Assembly: GCA_031286025.1 (NCBI GenBank)
Contig: JAITVB010000215.1
Location: 1-7,550 of the forward strand
From: Rikenellaceae bacterium
GTDB taxonomy: Bacteria > Bacteroidota > Bacteroidia > Bacteroidales > Rikenellaceae
Reading direction: 5' to 3'
Length of the DNA: 7,550 bases
Position numbers and translations under genes: made by a program
Shown: piece after piece, positions 1 to 6,604 of the stretch
Position numbering within the stretch: the stretch's first letter is position 1
How the letters are laid out: every line of letters starts with the position of its first letter
Notes under the pieces: model-generated
What the model was told of the DNA's origin: nothing
Databases searched by the model: none
Seen by the model: only the letters and a program-made list of their open reading frames with translations

Positions 1-1
1 A

Positions 2-685
2 CTGCAACAGAGCGAAACCGACTGCCGCTCGGCCGAGTTGCGTCTGAACAACCTGAAAAAGGACTTTCAGGGCGGGGCCTTGCGCGTCACCTCGCCGCAA
101 GCGGGTTATGTGACCGAAGTATTTGTAAACCAAGGTGATTTTGTGACGATCGGCCAACCTCTGTTTACCGTTTCGAAAAATCGCAATGTTGTGTTGCGGG
201 CCGAGGTGTCACCCCAATATGCGGCCAAATTGTCGCAAGTGGTGTCGGCCAATTTCCGTACGTCGGCCGGGGCCGATTTCATTTCGGTGCGGGAACTTGG
301 GGGAAACGTGATTTCCTACGGACGGCAGATCGACCCGCAGTCACACCTGATCCCGTTCTATTTTTCGGTGCCTTACCGGACTGATTTCGTAGCCGGTTCG
401 TTTGCCGAAGTCAAATTGGTGATGCGCGACGGCGCCTTGCAAATCGTGGTGCCGAAGGAGGCGTTGGTCGAGGATTTCGGATTGTTTTTCGTCTATACGA
501 AAGATGATCACGGTTTTGAAAAGCGTGAAGTGGTTCCGTCCGGGAGCGATGGCCGCCGGGTAGCGATCAGCAGAGGCATCGCCGAGGGCGAGGAGATCGT
601 CGCTCAAGGCGCCCCACGCCTGAAATTAATCGAACGCCTGGGCTCTTTGGGCGCCGAAGCCGCCCATTCAGGGCATTCACATTAG
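2..685 (+). CDS. RND efflux periplasmic adaptor subunit (CusB/HlyD-like), 5' end missing
   Basis: This is the C-terminal 227 residues of a membrane-fusion (periplasmic adaptor) protein, which would join the RND pump encoded next to the TolC-family channel after it. The reading frame is open to the left window edge, so the true start lies outside; the TTG at 38 is only an internal Leu codon. The visible protein begins in the end of the coiled-coil hairpin (LQQSETDCRSAELRLNNL). It continues into the second half of the lipoyl/barrel-sandwich domain (VTSPQAGYVTEVFVNQGDFV, then GQPLFTVS), which is the typical adaptor signature. A beta-barrel domain follows (around VVLRAEVSPQYAAKL to FAEVKLVM), then the membrane-proximal domain (VVPKEALVEDFGLFFVYT, REVVPSGSDGRRVAISRGIAEGEEIVAQGA). 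The protein ends in a short His-rich tail, HSGHSH, which may bind metal. The family assignment is firm from motifs and gene order. The substrate is not shown by the sequence. Confidence 0.9.
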   Translation: MQQSETDCRSAELRLNNLKKDFQGGALRVTSPQAGYVTEVFVNQGDFVTIGQPLFTVSKNRNVVLRAEVSPQYAAKLSQVVSANFRTSAGADFISVRELGGNVISYGRQIDPQSHLIPFYFSVPYRTDFVAGSFAEVKLVMRDGALQIVVPKEALVEDFGLFFVYTKDDHGFEKREVVPSGSDGRRVAISRGIAEGEEIVAQGAPRLKLIERLGSLGAEAAHSGHSH

Positions 686-842
686 TTTTGGCGCGTGTAT
701 GGCGGACTGTCTTTGCACGATCCTTCGATTTTCTCACGCACTAAAAGTACGCTCCGTAAGCACCCCCGCCATGGGCAGGTGACATCGGGTATACCTTTTT
801 ATCCGGAAAACAAGTTGGACAGAACGATCTAAAACAAGAACC
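686..842 (+). other. Long spacer between adaptor and permease genes
   Basis: The 157 bases between the adaptor stop and the permease ATG contain no gene that I can support. Weak signals are ATGGCGG (699-705) inverted as CCGCCAT (766-772), and the palindrome GGTATACC (788-795) followed by a T run. The latter overlaps TACCTTTT (792-799), which is one base off the Bacteroidota -7 consensus. The last 20 bases are A-rich, as expected for a leader without Shine-Dalgarno pairing. None of this proves a promoter or attenuator. Confidence 0.35.
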
Positions 843-3800
843 ATGTTAAACAAAATCATAAACTACGCCTTGCATCACCGCCTGGTGATCCTGCTGTTGA
901 CGGCGGTGGTGACCGCCGTCGGCTTGTGGACGGCCCGCCAGATGGAGGTCGACGTCTTCCCGGACTTGACCGCACCGACGGTGGTCGTAATGACTGAAGC
1001 CGGCGGTATGGCTCCCGAGGAGGTCGAACGCTCGGTCACCTTCCCGATCGAAAGTGCGGTTAACGGCGCGGCTGACGTGCGTCGTGTGCGCTCTTCGTCT
1101 CAGGTAGGGCTGTCGACCGTGTGGGTCGAGTTCGACTGGGGGATGGACCCCCTGCGCACCCGCCAGATCGTGTCCGAAAAACTGCAATCGATCGCCGAAC
1201 AGATGCCCCAGGGTGTCAGCGCTCCGATGCTTGCTCCCCAATCGTCGCTGTTGGGCGAAATCTACGCCTTTACCGTGACGGCCGACTCGACGACCTCGGC
1301 GATGGATCTGCGCACGTTGGTCGAGTGGTCCATCCGCCCGCGCCTGTTGGCCCTGGGCGGTGTAGCCCAAATTTCCTATCTGGGCGGCGAAGAAAGGGAA
1401 TATTTCGTCAAGCCCAACCCCGACAAGATGAAGCATTTCGGGGTGACGCTCGATGAGGTGATAAAAACCGTCGACGGAAATAATATAAACGCTTCGGGCG
1501 GTGTGTTGAACGAATACGGCAACGAATATGTGGTGCGCGGCATGGGCCGCTCGTCGTCGATCGAAGAACTCGGTGCGCTGCTCGTCAAACGGGGTGAGGG
1601 CGATGCGGCGGTACGCCTGCGCAACGTGGCTGATATCGAGATCGGCGCGGCCCAGAAGATCGGCGAGGGAGCATACCGTGGCGCCCCGGCTGTGGTGGCG
1701 ACGGTTACTAAGCAGCCTAACGTCAACACGCTTGAACTGACGCGAAAGATAGACGCGACCCTGCAAGACATCCAAATCACATTGCCACCCGATGTAAAGA
1801 TCCACACCGACATTTTCAATCAAGGCGAATTTATCGAAGTGGCTGTCAATAACGTGGGGCGCGCCCTGTTGGAAGGCTCGATCTTCGTGATCATCATCCT
1901 GTTCGTTTTCCTGTGGAACGGGCGCACGACACTGATCTCGCTCACGGCGATTCCCTTGTCGCTCCTGACGACGATTCTGATCCTAAAAGCGTTGAACATT
2001 ACGATCAACACCATGACCCTCGGCGGGATGGCGATTGCCATCGGCTCGTTGGTCGACGACGCGATCATCGACGTCGAAAACGTTTACAAACGCCTGAAAG
2101 AGAATGCACGATACCCGGAAGGAGAGCGACAGCCCGTGCTGCAGGTGATTTTCGACGCGTCGGTCGAGATCCGGGCGTCGATCCTCAATGCGACGCTGAT
2201 TATCCTCGTGTCGTTCGTGCCGCTCTTTTTCCTGAGCGGGATGGAAGGACGGATGCTCAAACCGTTGGGCATCGCCTACATCGTGTCATTGTTGGCTTCG
2301 TTGGTGGTGGCGCTGACGCTCACTCCGGTGTTGTGTTACTTTTTGCTGCGCAGCAAAAAAGTGCTTTCGGCCGCGACCCATGAACGGGGCGCTTCGGCAT
2401 GGCTGCGGCCGCGTTACGAACGTAGTTTGGCGGCGGCCATGCACCACAAAAAAGCCATCCTTTACGGCTCGTTGGCCCTGTTTGCCGGAGCATTGATCGT
2501 CTTCTCGACTTTCGGCCGCGGATTCCTTCCGCCATTCAATGAGGGGCAGATCACCGTCCTGGCCATGGGTACACCCGGTATTTCGCTCGACGAATCCGAT
2601 AAACTGGGCAGCCAAGTCGAACGCGTCCTGCTCAAGATGCCCGAAGTGAAAACCACCGCCCGCCGCACGGGCCGCGCCGAAATGGCCGAACATTCGCTCG
2701 GCACGGCCGTGTCGGAGATCGACGTGCCCTTCACTCTGCCCCGCGGCGAAAGCAAAGACCGATTCCTCGAAAAAGTGCGTGAACGCCTGGCCGACATTCC
2801 CGGTATGGTGACCGAAATCAGCCAACCCGTCAGCCACCGTATCGACGCGATGCTTTCGGGCACGGGGGCCAACATTGCCGTCAAACTTTTCGGCGACGAT
2901 CTTCATCAGTTGTTCGAATCGGGTAACGCGATCAAAGCCGAAATCGCCGATGTACCCGGCATCGCCGACCTGAACGTCGAGCAGCAGATCGAAGTTCCGC
3001 AACTGCAGATCATCCCCAACAAGGAACTGCTGACCCACTATGGGATGACGCTCGCCGAATTCAACGAAGTGGTGCGCTATGGCATCGGCGGTCAGCAGGT
3101 CGGCGAAATTTTCGAGCAGGGCCGCTCCGTGCCGGTGGTCGTCCGCTTCGACGAAAGCAATCGCGGCTCGATCGAATCCATCCGCAACATCTTTGTGGAC
3201 GGAGCCGACGGTGCCAAAGTTCCGTTGGGTTTGGTGGCCGAAGTGAAGTCATCGGCCGGCGCCAACGCCATTTCGCGCGAAAACGCCCAACGCAAACTCG
3301 TCATCTCGGTCAATGTCGTCGGCCGGGACGTGGGCAGCGTGGTCGACGACATTTCGAAGCGTGTGGATCAATTCATCGCTTTGCCCGAAGGGTTTCATAT
3401 TGAGTACGGCGGTTCGTTCGAGAGCCAGAAAACAGCCACGCGCACTCTTGCCTTCGCCTCGTTCATAGCCCTGCTGCTGATCTTCCTGCTGTTGTACCAA
3501 GAGTTCAAAGACGTACGCCTGTCGGGCCTGATCCTGCTCAACCTGCCGTTGGCGCTGATCGGCGGCATCGCGGCAGTGTGGCTCTCGTCGGGGGTGATAA
3601 GCATCCCGGCGGTGATCGGTTTTATCACGCTGTTGGGCATCGCCACGCGCAACGGTATCCTGCTCGTGTCGCACTACGAACACCTGCGCCGCGAAGGCCG
3701 TTCGTTGGACGAAGCCGTGCTCGCCGGCTCGGCCGACCGCCTGGCCCCAATCCTGATGACCGCCCTCACGGCGGCGTTGGCGCTGATCCCCCTCGCCCTG

Positions 3801-3953
3801 CAAAGCAGCCGCGCGGGCAACGAGATCCAAAGCCCGATGGCCGTGGTGATCCTCGGCGGGCTGCTCTCGTCTACCTTTTTGAATATTTATCTGGTTCCCA
3901 TAGTGTATAAGATAATGAAAGACAGGGAGGAAACGCGCAAAAACCTGGTATAG
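843..3953 (+). CDS. Heavy-metal-type RND efflux permease (CusA/CzcA-like), complete
   Basis: This inner-membrane proton-driven pump of 1036 aa has the usual length for the HME-RND family. The start is well supported: MLNKIINYALHHRLVILLL is the standard N-terminus with TM1 at about 11-30. There is no Shine-Dalgarno site, only an A-rich leader. TM2-TM6 lie at about 337-500, TM7 at 536-556 and TM8-TM12 at about 867-1022, with two large periplasmic loops (about 31-336 and 557-866). TM4 carries AIGSLVDDAIIDVEN; D405 and E412 match, by my alignment from memory, the essential acidic residues of CzcA (D408, E415) and CusA D405. GRAEMAEHS (611-619) and RIDAMLSGTGANIAVKLFG (666-684) are HME-type porter motifs. 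The CusA relay residues E939 and K984 appear replaced (R935, I970), and the CusA methionine triad is not clearly kept. A metal-cation substrate is therefore inferred and the ion is unknown. The gene lies 157 bases after the adaptor and 122 bases before the channel gene. Confidence 0.94.
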   Translation: MLNKIINYALHHRLVILLLTAVVTAVGLWTARQMEVDVFPDLTAPTVVVMTEAGGMAPEEVERSVTFPIESAVNGAADVRRVRSSSQVGLSTVWVEFDWGMDPLRTRQIVSEKLQSIAEQMPQGVSAPMLAPQSSLLGEIYAFTVTADSTTSAMDLRTLVEWSIRPRLLALGGVAQISYLGGEEREYFVKPNPDKMKHFGVTLDEVIKTVDGNNINASGGVLNEYGNEYVVRGMGRSSSIEELGALLVKRGEGDAAVRLRNVADIEIGAAQKIGEGAYRGAPAVVATVTKQPNVNTLELTRKIDATLQDIQITLPPDVKIHTDIFNQGEFIEVAVNNVGRALLEGSIFVIIILFVFLWNGRTTLISLTAIPLSLLTTILILKALNITINTMTLGGMAIAIGSLVDDAIIDVENVYKRLKENARYPEGERQPVLQVIFDASVEIRASILNATLIILVSFVPLFFLSGMEGRMLKPLGIAYIVSLLASLVVALTLTPVLCYFLLRSKKVLSAATHERGASAWLRPRYERSLAAAMHHKKAILYGSLALFAGALIVFSTFGRGFLPPFNEGQITVLAMGTPGISLDESDKLGSQVERVLLKMPEVKTTARRTGRAEMAEHSLGTAVSEIDVPFTLPRGESKDRFLEKVRERLADIPGMVTEISQPVSHRIDAMLSGTGANIAVKLFGDDLHQLFESGNAIKAEIADVPGIADLNVEQQIEVPQLQIIPNKELLTHYGMTLAEFNEVVRYGIGGQQVGEIFEQGRSVPVVVRFDESNRGSIESIRNIFVDGADGAKVPLGLVAEVKSSAGANAISRENAQRKLVISVNVVGRDVGSVVDDISKRVDQFIALPEGFHIEYGGSFESQKTATRTLAFASFIALLLIFLLLYQEFKDVRLSGLILLNLPLALIGGIAAVWLSSGVISIPAVIGFITLLGIATRNGILLVSHYEHLRREGRSLDEAVLAGSADRLAPILMTALTAALALIPLALQSSRAGNEIQSPMAVVILGGLLSSTFLNIYLVPIVYKIMKDREETRKNLV

Positions 3954-4029
3954 TCCAAGAACTGCCTGTCCATAGCTGCCCGGAACCGTCATTTTACGAA
4001 AAGGATGTATTCCCGGCCGGCAGTGTCCT

Positions 4030-4045
4030 CTGTAATTTTGTACAG
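4030..4045. promoter_or_regulatory. Inverted repeat CTGTA-N6-TACAG overlapping the -7 box
   Basis: CTGTA (4030-4034) and TACAG (4041-4045) are perfect inverted arms around ATTTTG, and the dyad encloses the candidate -7 element. This is where a repressor would block promoter melting. It also fits the pattern CTGT-N8-ACAG of proteobacterial LexA, but most Bacteroidota lack LexA, so I do not claim that regulator. The arms are only 5 bp and could arise by chance. Confidence 0.3.
4033..4040 (+). promoter_or_regulatory. Candidate Bacteroidota -7 promoter box for the channel gene
   Basis: TAATTTTG matches the Bacteroidota sigma-ABfr -7 consensus TAnnTTTG at every defined position. It lies 35 bases before the channel ATG. 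Transcription would then start near 4045-4050, so almost the whole 5' leader would be the CAA repeat. No convincing -33 TTTG is present about 19-21 bases upstream (the region around 4006-4011 reads TGTATT), so the promoter is plausible but unproven. Confidence 0.4.
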
Positions 4046-4050
4046 TCAAA

Positions 4051-4074
4051 CAACAACAACAACAACAACAACAA
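4051..4074 (+). repeat. (CAA)8 microsatellite abutting the channel start codon
   Basis: Eight perfect CAA units run from 4051 to 4074, preceded by CAAA and followed by a single C and then ATG at 4076. Because the repeat lies outside the coding sequence, changes in copy number would alter the length of the leader rather than the reading frame. A CA-rich, unstructured leader without a Shine-Dalgarno site suits Bacteroidota translation initiation. Whether the copy number varies between strains cannot be seen here. Confidence 0.95.
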
Positions 4075-4075
4075 C

Positions 4076-5266
4076 ATGAAATACGTAAATCATTCGATAA
4101 TTCTCGGTAGCGTTCTGTTTCTCATCTCTGTCCCGGCTATGGCCCAGGAGAGCGTTTCCGATTTCCTGCGCGGGATCGAGGAGCAGAGCCTGCACATGCG
4201 TGCCGAACGCCAGAACGCCGACGCCCGCGCCATCGCCTCGCGCGTGGGGATCAACCCCGCGAATCCCGAGGTCAACTACGAATATATGCCCGGTACGCAC
4301 CAGACCGAAGGCGTGCGTCAAACCTATGGCGTCACCCAACAGATCGACTGGCCGGGTGTCTATTCGGCCAAGTCGAAATATGCCAAACTCGAACAGCAAC
4401 AGGCCGGGGCCGATTTCGCCGGCTTGCGTCAGGACATGCTGTTGCGGGCCAAGCAGGTGTGCTATGAAATGGTCTACCTGACCAAGATGGACCGAATACT
4501 CACCCGCCGCCTCGAATTGGCCGGACAGACGCGCGCCTCGACCCACAAGCGGTTCGAGATGGGTGAAGCGACGGCCCTCGACATCAACCGCGCTGAAATG
4601 TTTCTGGCGACCGTGCGCGCTCAGTTAATGGAAAACCGCCTGTTGATGGAAACCGACCGGAGCGAACTGGCGATCATCTGTGACGTGCCCTACGTCGAAA
4701 CGGCGGGCTTCGCCTATATCGACAACCCGGCCGAAGACTTGAGCGGTGTGGTCGAAGAGGCGATGGCTTCCGCCCCATCGATCCGCGCCGTACGCCTTGA
4801 AGCCGACAAAAGCCGAACCAATATATCGATCCAACGAGCCGAAACCCTGCCGTCGTTCAATGTCGGGGTGGCCGGCGAGCAGATCACGGCGATCGACAGC
4901 TTCTTCGGTGTGACGGCAGGCGTTTCCATCCCGCTGTGGGGGGGGGCTAACAAGGTCAAGGCCGCCAAAGCCCGGAACATTGCCGTCGCCCTCCGCGCCC
5001 AAAGCACCGAAGTCGACACCCGCTTACTGCTTGAAAATACGGTAGCCCGTGCCGAAATGGCCCGCGAACGCTTTTTAGAAGGGGTCTCCTTAAAAAATAT
5101 CCATGAAGGGATCGCCCTGGTGGCAAAGGATTTTGAATTGGGCAATTCGTCGATCGTCGCCTACCTGGGTGAATTACTCTTCTACTACGAGAATGAGAGC
5201 CAGTGGCTTACGCTCGAATATGAAATGTATGTCGCATTGGCTGAAGCGTTGAAACACAGGCTCTAA
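4076..5266 (+). CDS. TolC-family outer-membrane efflux channel protein (CusC-like)
   Basis: This would be the outer-membrane exit duct of the tripartite pump. The 396-aa protein starts with a clear Sec signal peptide (MKYVNHSIILGSVLFLISVPAMA, cleavage probably after AMA at residue 23), which fixes the start. No lipobox Cys is present, unlike E. coli CusC, and the protein is shorter than typical proteobacterial channels. Two outer-membrane-efflux repeats are visible. The first includes PEVNYEY (64-70), QQIDWPGVYSAK (88-99) and RFEMGEATALDINRAEMFLATV (159-180). The second includes ETLPSFNVGVAGEQ (256-269), VSIPLWGGANKVKAAKAR (283-300) and DFELGNSSIVAYLGELLFYYENE. Long helical heptad-like stretches separate them. 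Two features are odd: a (CAA)8 repeat ends one base before the ATG, and nine consecutive G bases at 4938-4946 encode WGG (residues 288-290). Neither repeat disrupts the frame here. The gene may have its own promoter as well as readthrough from the permease gene. Its terminator is at 5289-5331. Confidence 0.92.
   Translation: MKYVNHSIILGSVLFLISVPAMAQESVSDFLRGIEEQSLHMRAERQNADARAIASRVGINPANPEVNYEYMPGTHQTEGVRQTYGVTQQIDWPGVYSAKSKYAKLEQQQAGADFAGLRQDMLLRAKQVCYEMVYLTKMDRILTRRLELAGQTRASTHKRFEMGEATALDINRAEMFLATVRAQLMENRLLMETDRSELAIICDVPYVETAGFAYIDNPAEDLSGVVEEAMASAPSIRAVRLEADKSRTNISIQRAETLPSFNVGVAGEQITAIDSFFGVTAGVSIPLWGGANKVKAAKARNIAVALRAQSTEVDTRLLLENTVARAEMARERFLEGVSLKNIHEGIALVAKDFELGNSSIVAYLGELLFYYENESQWLTLEYEMYVALAEALKHRL
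4938..4946 (+). repeat. G9 homopolymer inside the channel gene
   Basis: Nine consecutive G bases span codons 288-290 (TGG GGG GGG) and the first base of codon 291 in the motif PLWGGANK. Gaining one G would create an immediate TAA after one extra glycine codon. Losing one G would shift the frame to a TAG at 5043-5045. Either change removes roughly the last 105 residues, most of the second helical repeat. Such tracts are prone to slipped-strand mispairing. Confidence 0.95.
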
Positions 5267-5288
5267 CGGCCGTATTTTCACCGTTTGC

Positions 5289-5331
5289 GATCCCGCTGTC
5301 CCTTCGTTCCGGACGGCGGGATCACTCTTTT
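5289..5331 (+). terminator. Rho-independent terminator of the efflux locus
   Basis: The left arm GATCCCGCTGTCC (5289-5301) pairs with GGACGGCGGGATC (5311-5323) over 13 bp with one G-U wobble, around a 9-base loop. It is followed by ACTCTTTTC, which supplies a short U tract on the plus strand. The hairpin starts 22 bases after the channel stop codon. Its right arm overlaps the stop codon of the convergent nuclease-like gene (5322-5324). On the minus strand no T run follows the hairpin, so it probably works mainly for the plus-strand genes. Confidence 0.85.
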
Positions 5332-6296
5332 CGGATGACGAGATAAACCGGCAAGTGGTCGCTGTAACCCCCGATGTAGTGCGATCCGGAATAGGAGCGG
5401 AACGGATAGCCTGCCCACCGCCCGCCGGTCTGGATCAGATGGTCGCGGATAAAGATGTGGGCGTTGCCCTCGCGGAACCGCAACAGTGAACCGCCGTCCG
5501 CGGTTTCACCGTCGGGCCACAGCGCCTGGTTGACGAGCACCATGTCATACATATTCCACCGTTCGCGGTAACGATACGACCCGTAGCCCCGCGCAAAAAG
5601 CCCCGCATAGGGATTTTTCAGCACCGTCCGGCTGTCGGCTCCGACAGTCAATTCCCGGTAGAGTTTGCTCCCCGGATTCATATTGAAGTCGCCCATCACA
5701 GCCACCGCCGCTCCGGTACGGCCGATCGAATCGGCATAGTCGCGCACCGACCGGGCCGCCGCCGTGCGGTACCTCGCCGCCGACCCCGCCGAAGGCAGGT
5801 GACACACCAACAGATGAATGTCGCTCCCCGCCAACCGTCCCGAGACATAGAGAATATCGCGCGAAGTATAGGTCGACACACCCCTGTATCGCAGCGGTCG
5901 AACCGTCAACGGGTCAACCCGTCCCGACCGGTAGAGCATCGCCACCCCGATCCCGCGTCGGTCGCGCGAGGTAAAATAGAAATAATCATATCTCGCCGCA
6001 GCCAGTTGCGGTGCTCCGGTCAACGCCTCGATCACCCCGGCGTTCTCGACCTCGGCAAGCCCCACCACATCGGGAAATCCCATTCCGGCAATCACTCCGG
6101 CCAAGTGTTCGATCTTTTCCCGAAACCGTTCCTCCGTCCACCGGTAACGTCCGCCGGGCAGGAAATCGCGGTCATCTACCCCCGGATCGTTGATCGTGTC
6201 GAACAGATTCTCAACGTTGTAGAAAGCAACCGTCGTCTCTGTTCCCCGTTGTCCCAACGCTGTTCCTGCAACCAGGAGAAACACCGGAAAAAGCAT
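5322..6296 (-). CDS. Secreted endonuclease/exonuclease/phosphatase-superfamily protein
   Basis: The product is a DNase I-like metal-dependent hydrolase of 324 aa; its substrate (nucleic acid or a phosphoester) cannot be told from sequence. Family motifs appear in order, numbered from the chosen Met: AFYNVENLFD with catalytic-type Asn27, VGLAEVEN with metal-binding-type Glu82, LLVCHLPS with His166, MGDFNMNPGS with Asp203 and Asn205, and GGYSDHLPVYLV near the C-terminus with Asp313 and His314. All expected active-site positions are present, so it should be active. I chose ATG 6294-6296 because MLFPVFLLVAGTALGQ forms a hydrophobic export signal ending ALG|Q. This start lacks a basic n-region. 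An in-frame ATG at 6378-6380 would add 28 residues including FIVRRKFFLLFPKI, and is the main alternative. The frame stays open to a TTG at 6434. The gene is convergent with the efflux genes, and a functional link to them is not evident. Confidence 0.87.
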   Translation of the reverse strand: MLFPVFLLVAGTALGQRGTETTVAFYNVENLFDTINDPGVDDRDFLPGGRYRWTEERFREKIEHLAGVIAGMGFPDVVGLAEVENAGVIEALTGAPQLAAARYDYFYFTSRDRRGIGVAMLYRSGRVDPLTVRPLRYRGVSTYTSRDILYVSGRLAGSDIHLLVCHLPSAGSAARYRTAAARSVRDYADSIGRTGAAVAVMGDFNMNPGSKLYRELTVGADSRTVLKNPYAGLFARGYGSYRYRERWNMYDMVLVNQALWPDGETADGGSLLRFREGNAHIFIRDHLIQTGGRWAGYPFRSYSGSHYIGGYSDHLPVYLVIRKE

Positions 6297-6604
6297 GATT
6301 TTCGGGAAAAGCAAAAAAAATTTTCGCCGGACAATGAATCTCAAGAAAGATATTTTTAGTTTTGAAACAAATATTGTCATCACACTTTGTCGAATTCGAC
6401 AAATATGGGCTGATTCATGGAAAAGCAGTCCCAAAATCTTTTCTGAACCGGAACGAAGAGGAATTCAGCGAAGCAATAAACTTCATTTTCCCGAACACTC
6501 TATCAGGTGCGAAGAAAAATCTCCGGTTTTTGCCGCATTAAGAAATCAACAACAATCCGAAGAAAGCACCCACGCTCCCGAAAAACGGCCTGATAATACG
6601 CAGC
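6297..6604. other. Gene-free stretch between two minus-strand genes
   Basis: This region of about 308 bases is visibly more AT-rich than the coding DNA around it. It holds the 5' leader of the nuclease-like gene (with a T8 run on the minus strand, 6313-6320), a perfect 18-bp palindrome at 6386-6403 and two copies of ACAAATAT. I find no convincing terminator for the upstream M23-like gene and no RNA gene. No coding sequence here is supported beyond a possible N-terminal extension of the nuclease-like protein. Confidence 0.6.
6386..6403. promoter_or_regulatory. Perfect 18-bp palindrome, probable operator of the nuclease-like gene
   Basis: TTTGTCGAATTCGACAAA is identical to its own reverse complement over all 18 bases. 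It lies 90 bases upstream of the chosen start of the nuclease-like gene, in non-coding AT-rich DNA. As RNA it could form a 7-bp stem with an AATT loop, but no T tract follows on either strand, so a protein-binding site is the better reading than a terminator. Sequences resembling the Bacteroidota -7 box flank it on the minus strand (CATATTTG at 6407-6400, AATATTTG at 6375-6368), each differing from TAnnTTTG at one position. I do not recognise the regulator. Confidence 0.55.

Noticed and set aside
846..1823. Long minus-strand open frame (325 codons) opposite the permease gene
   Set aside because: Its low-complexity, Arg/His/Gln-rich translation has no recognisable motif and is the expected antisense shadow of a GC-rich gene whose plus-strand product is a clear RND permease.
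3961..4024. ACTGCC/GGCAGT inverted repeat in the spacer before the channel gene, as a leader hairpin
   Set aside because: It has only six paired bases separated by about 50 bases with no extension, so it is not a credible structure.
4046..4546. Minus-strand frame opposite the channel gene ending in a poly-Val tail
   Set aside because: The Val run is just the reverse complement of the CAA repeat, and the frame is a shadow of the well-supported channel gene.
5302..6458. CTTCGTTCCGG in the terminator loop (5302-5312) matches, inverted, CCGGAACGAAG at 6448-6458
   Set aside because: Several 11-base inverted matches are expected by chance in a window of this size, and the upstream copy may not be in the transcript.
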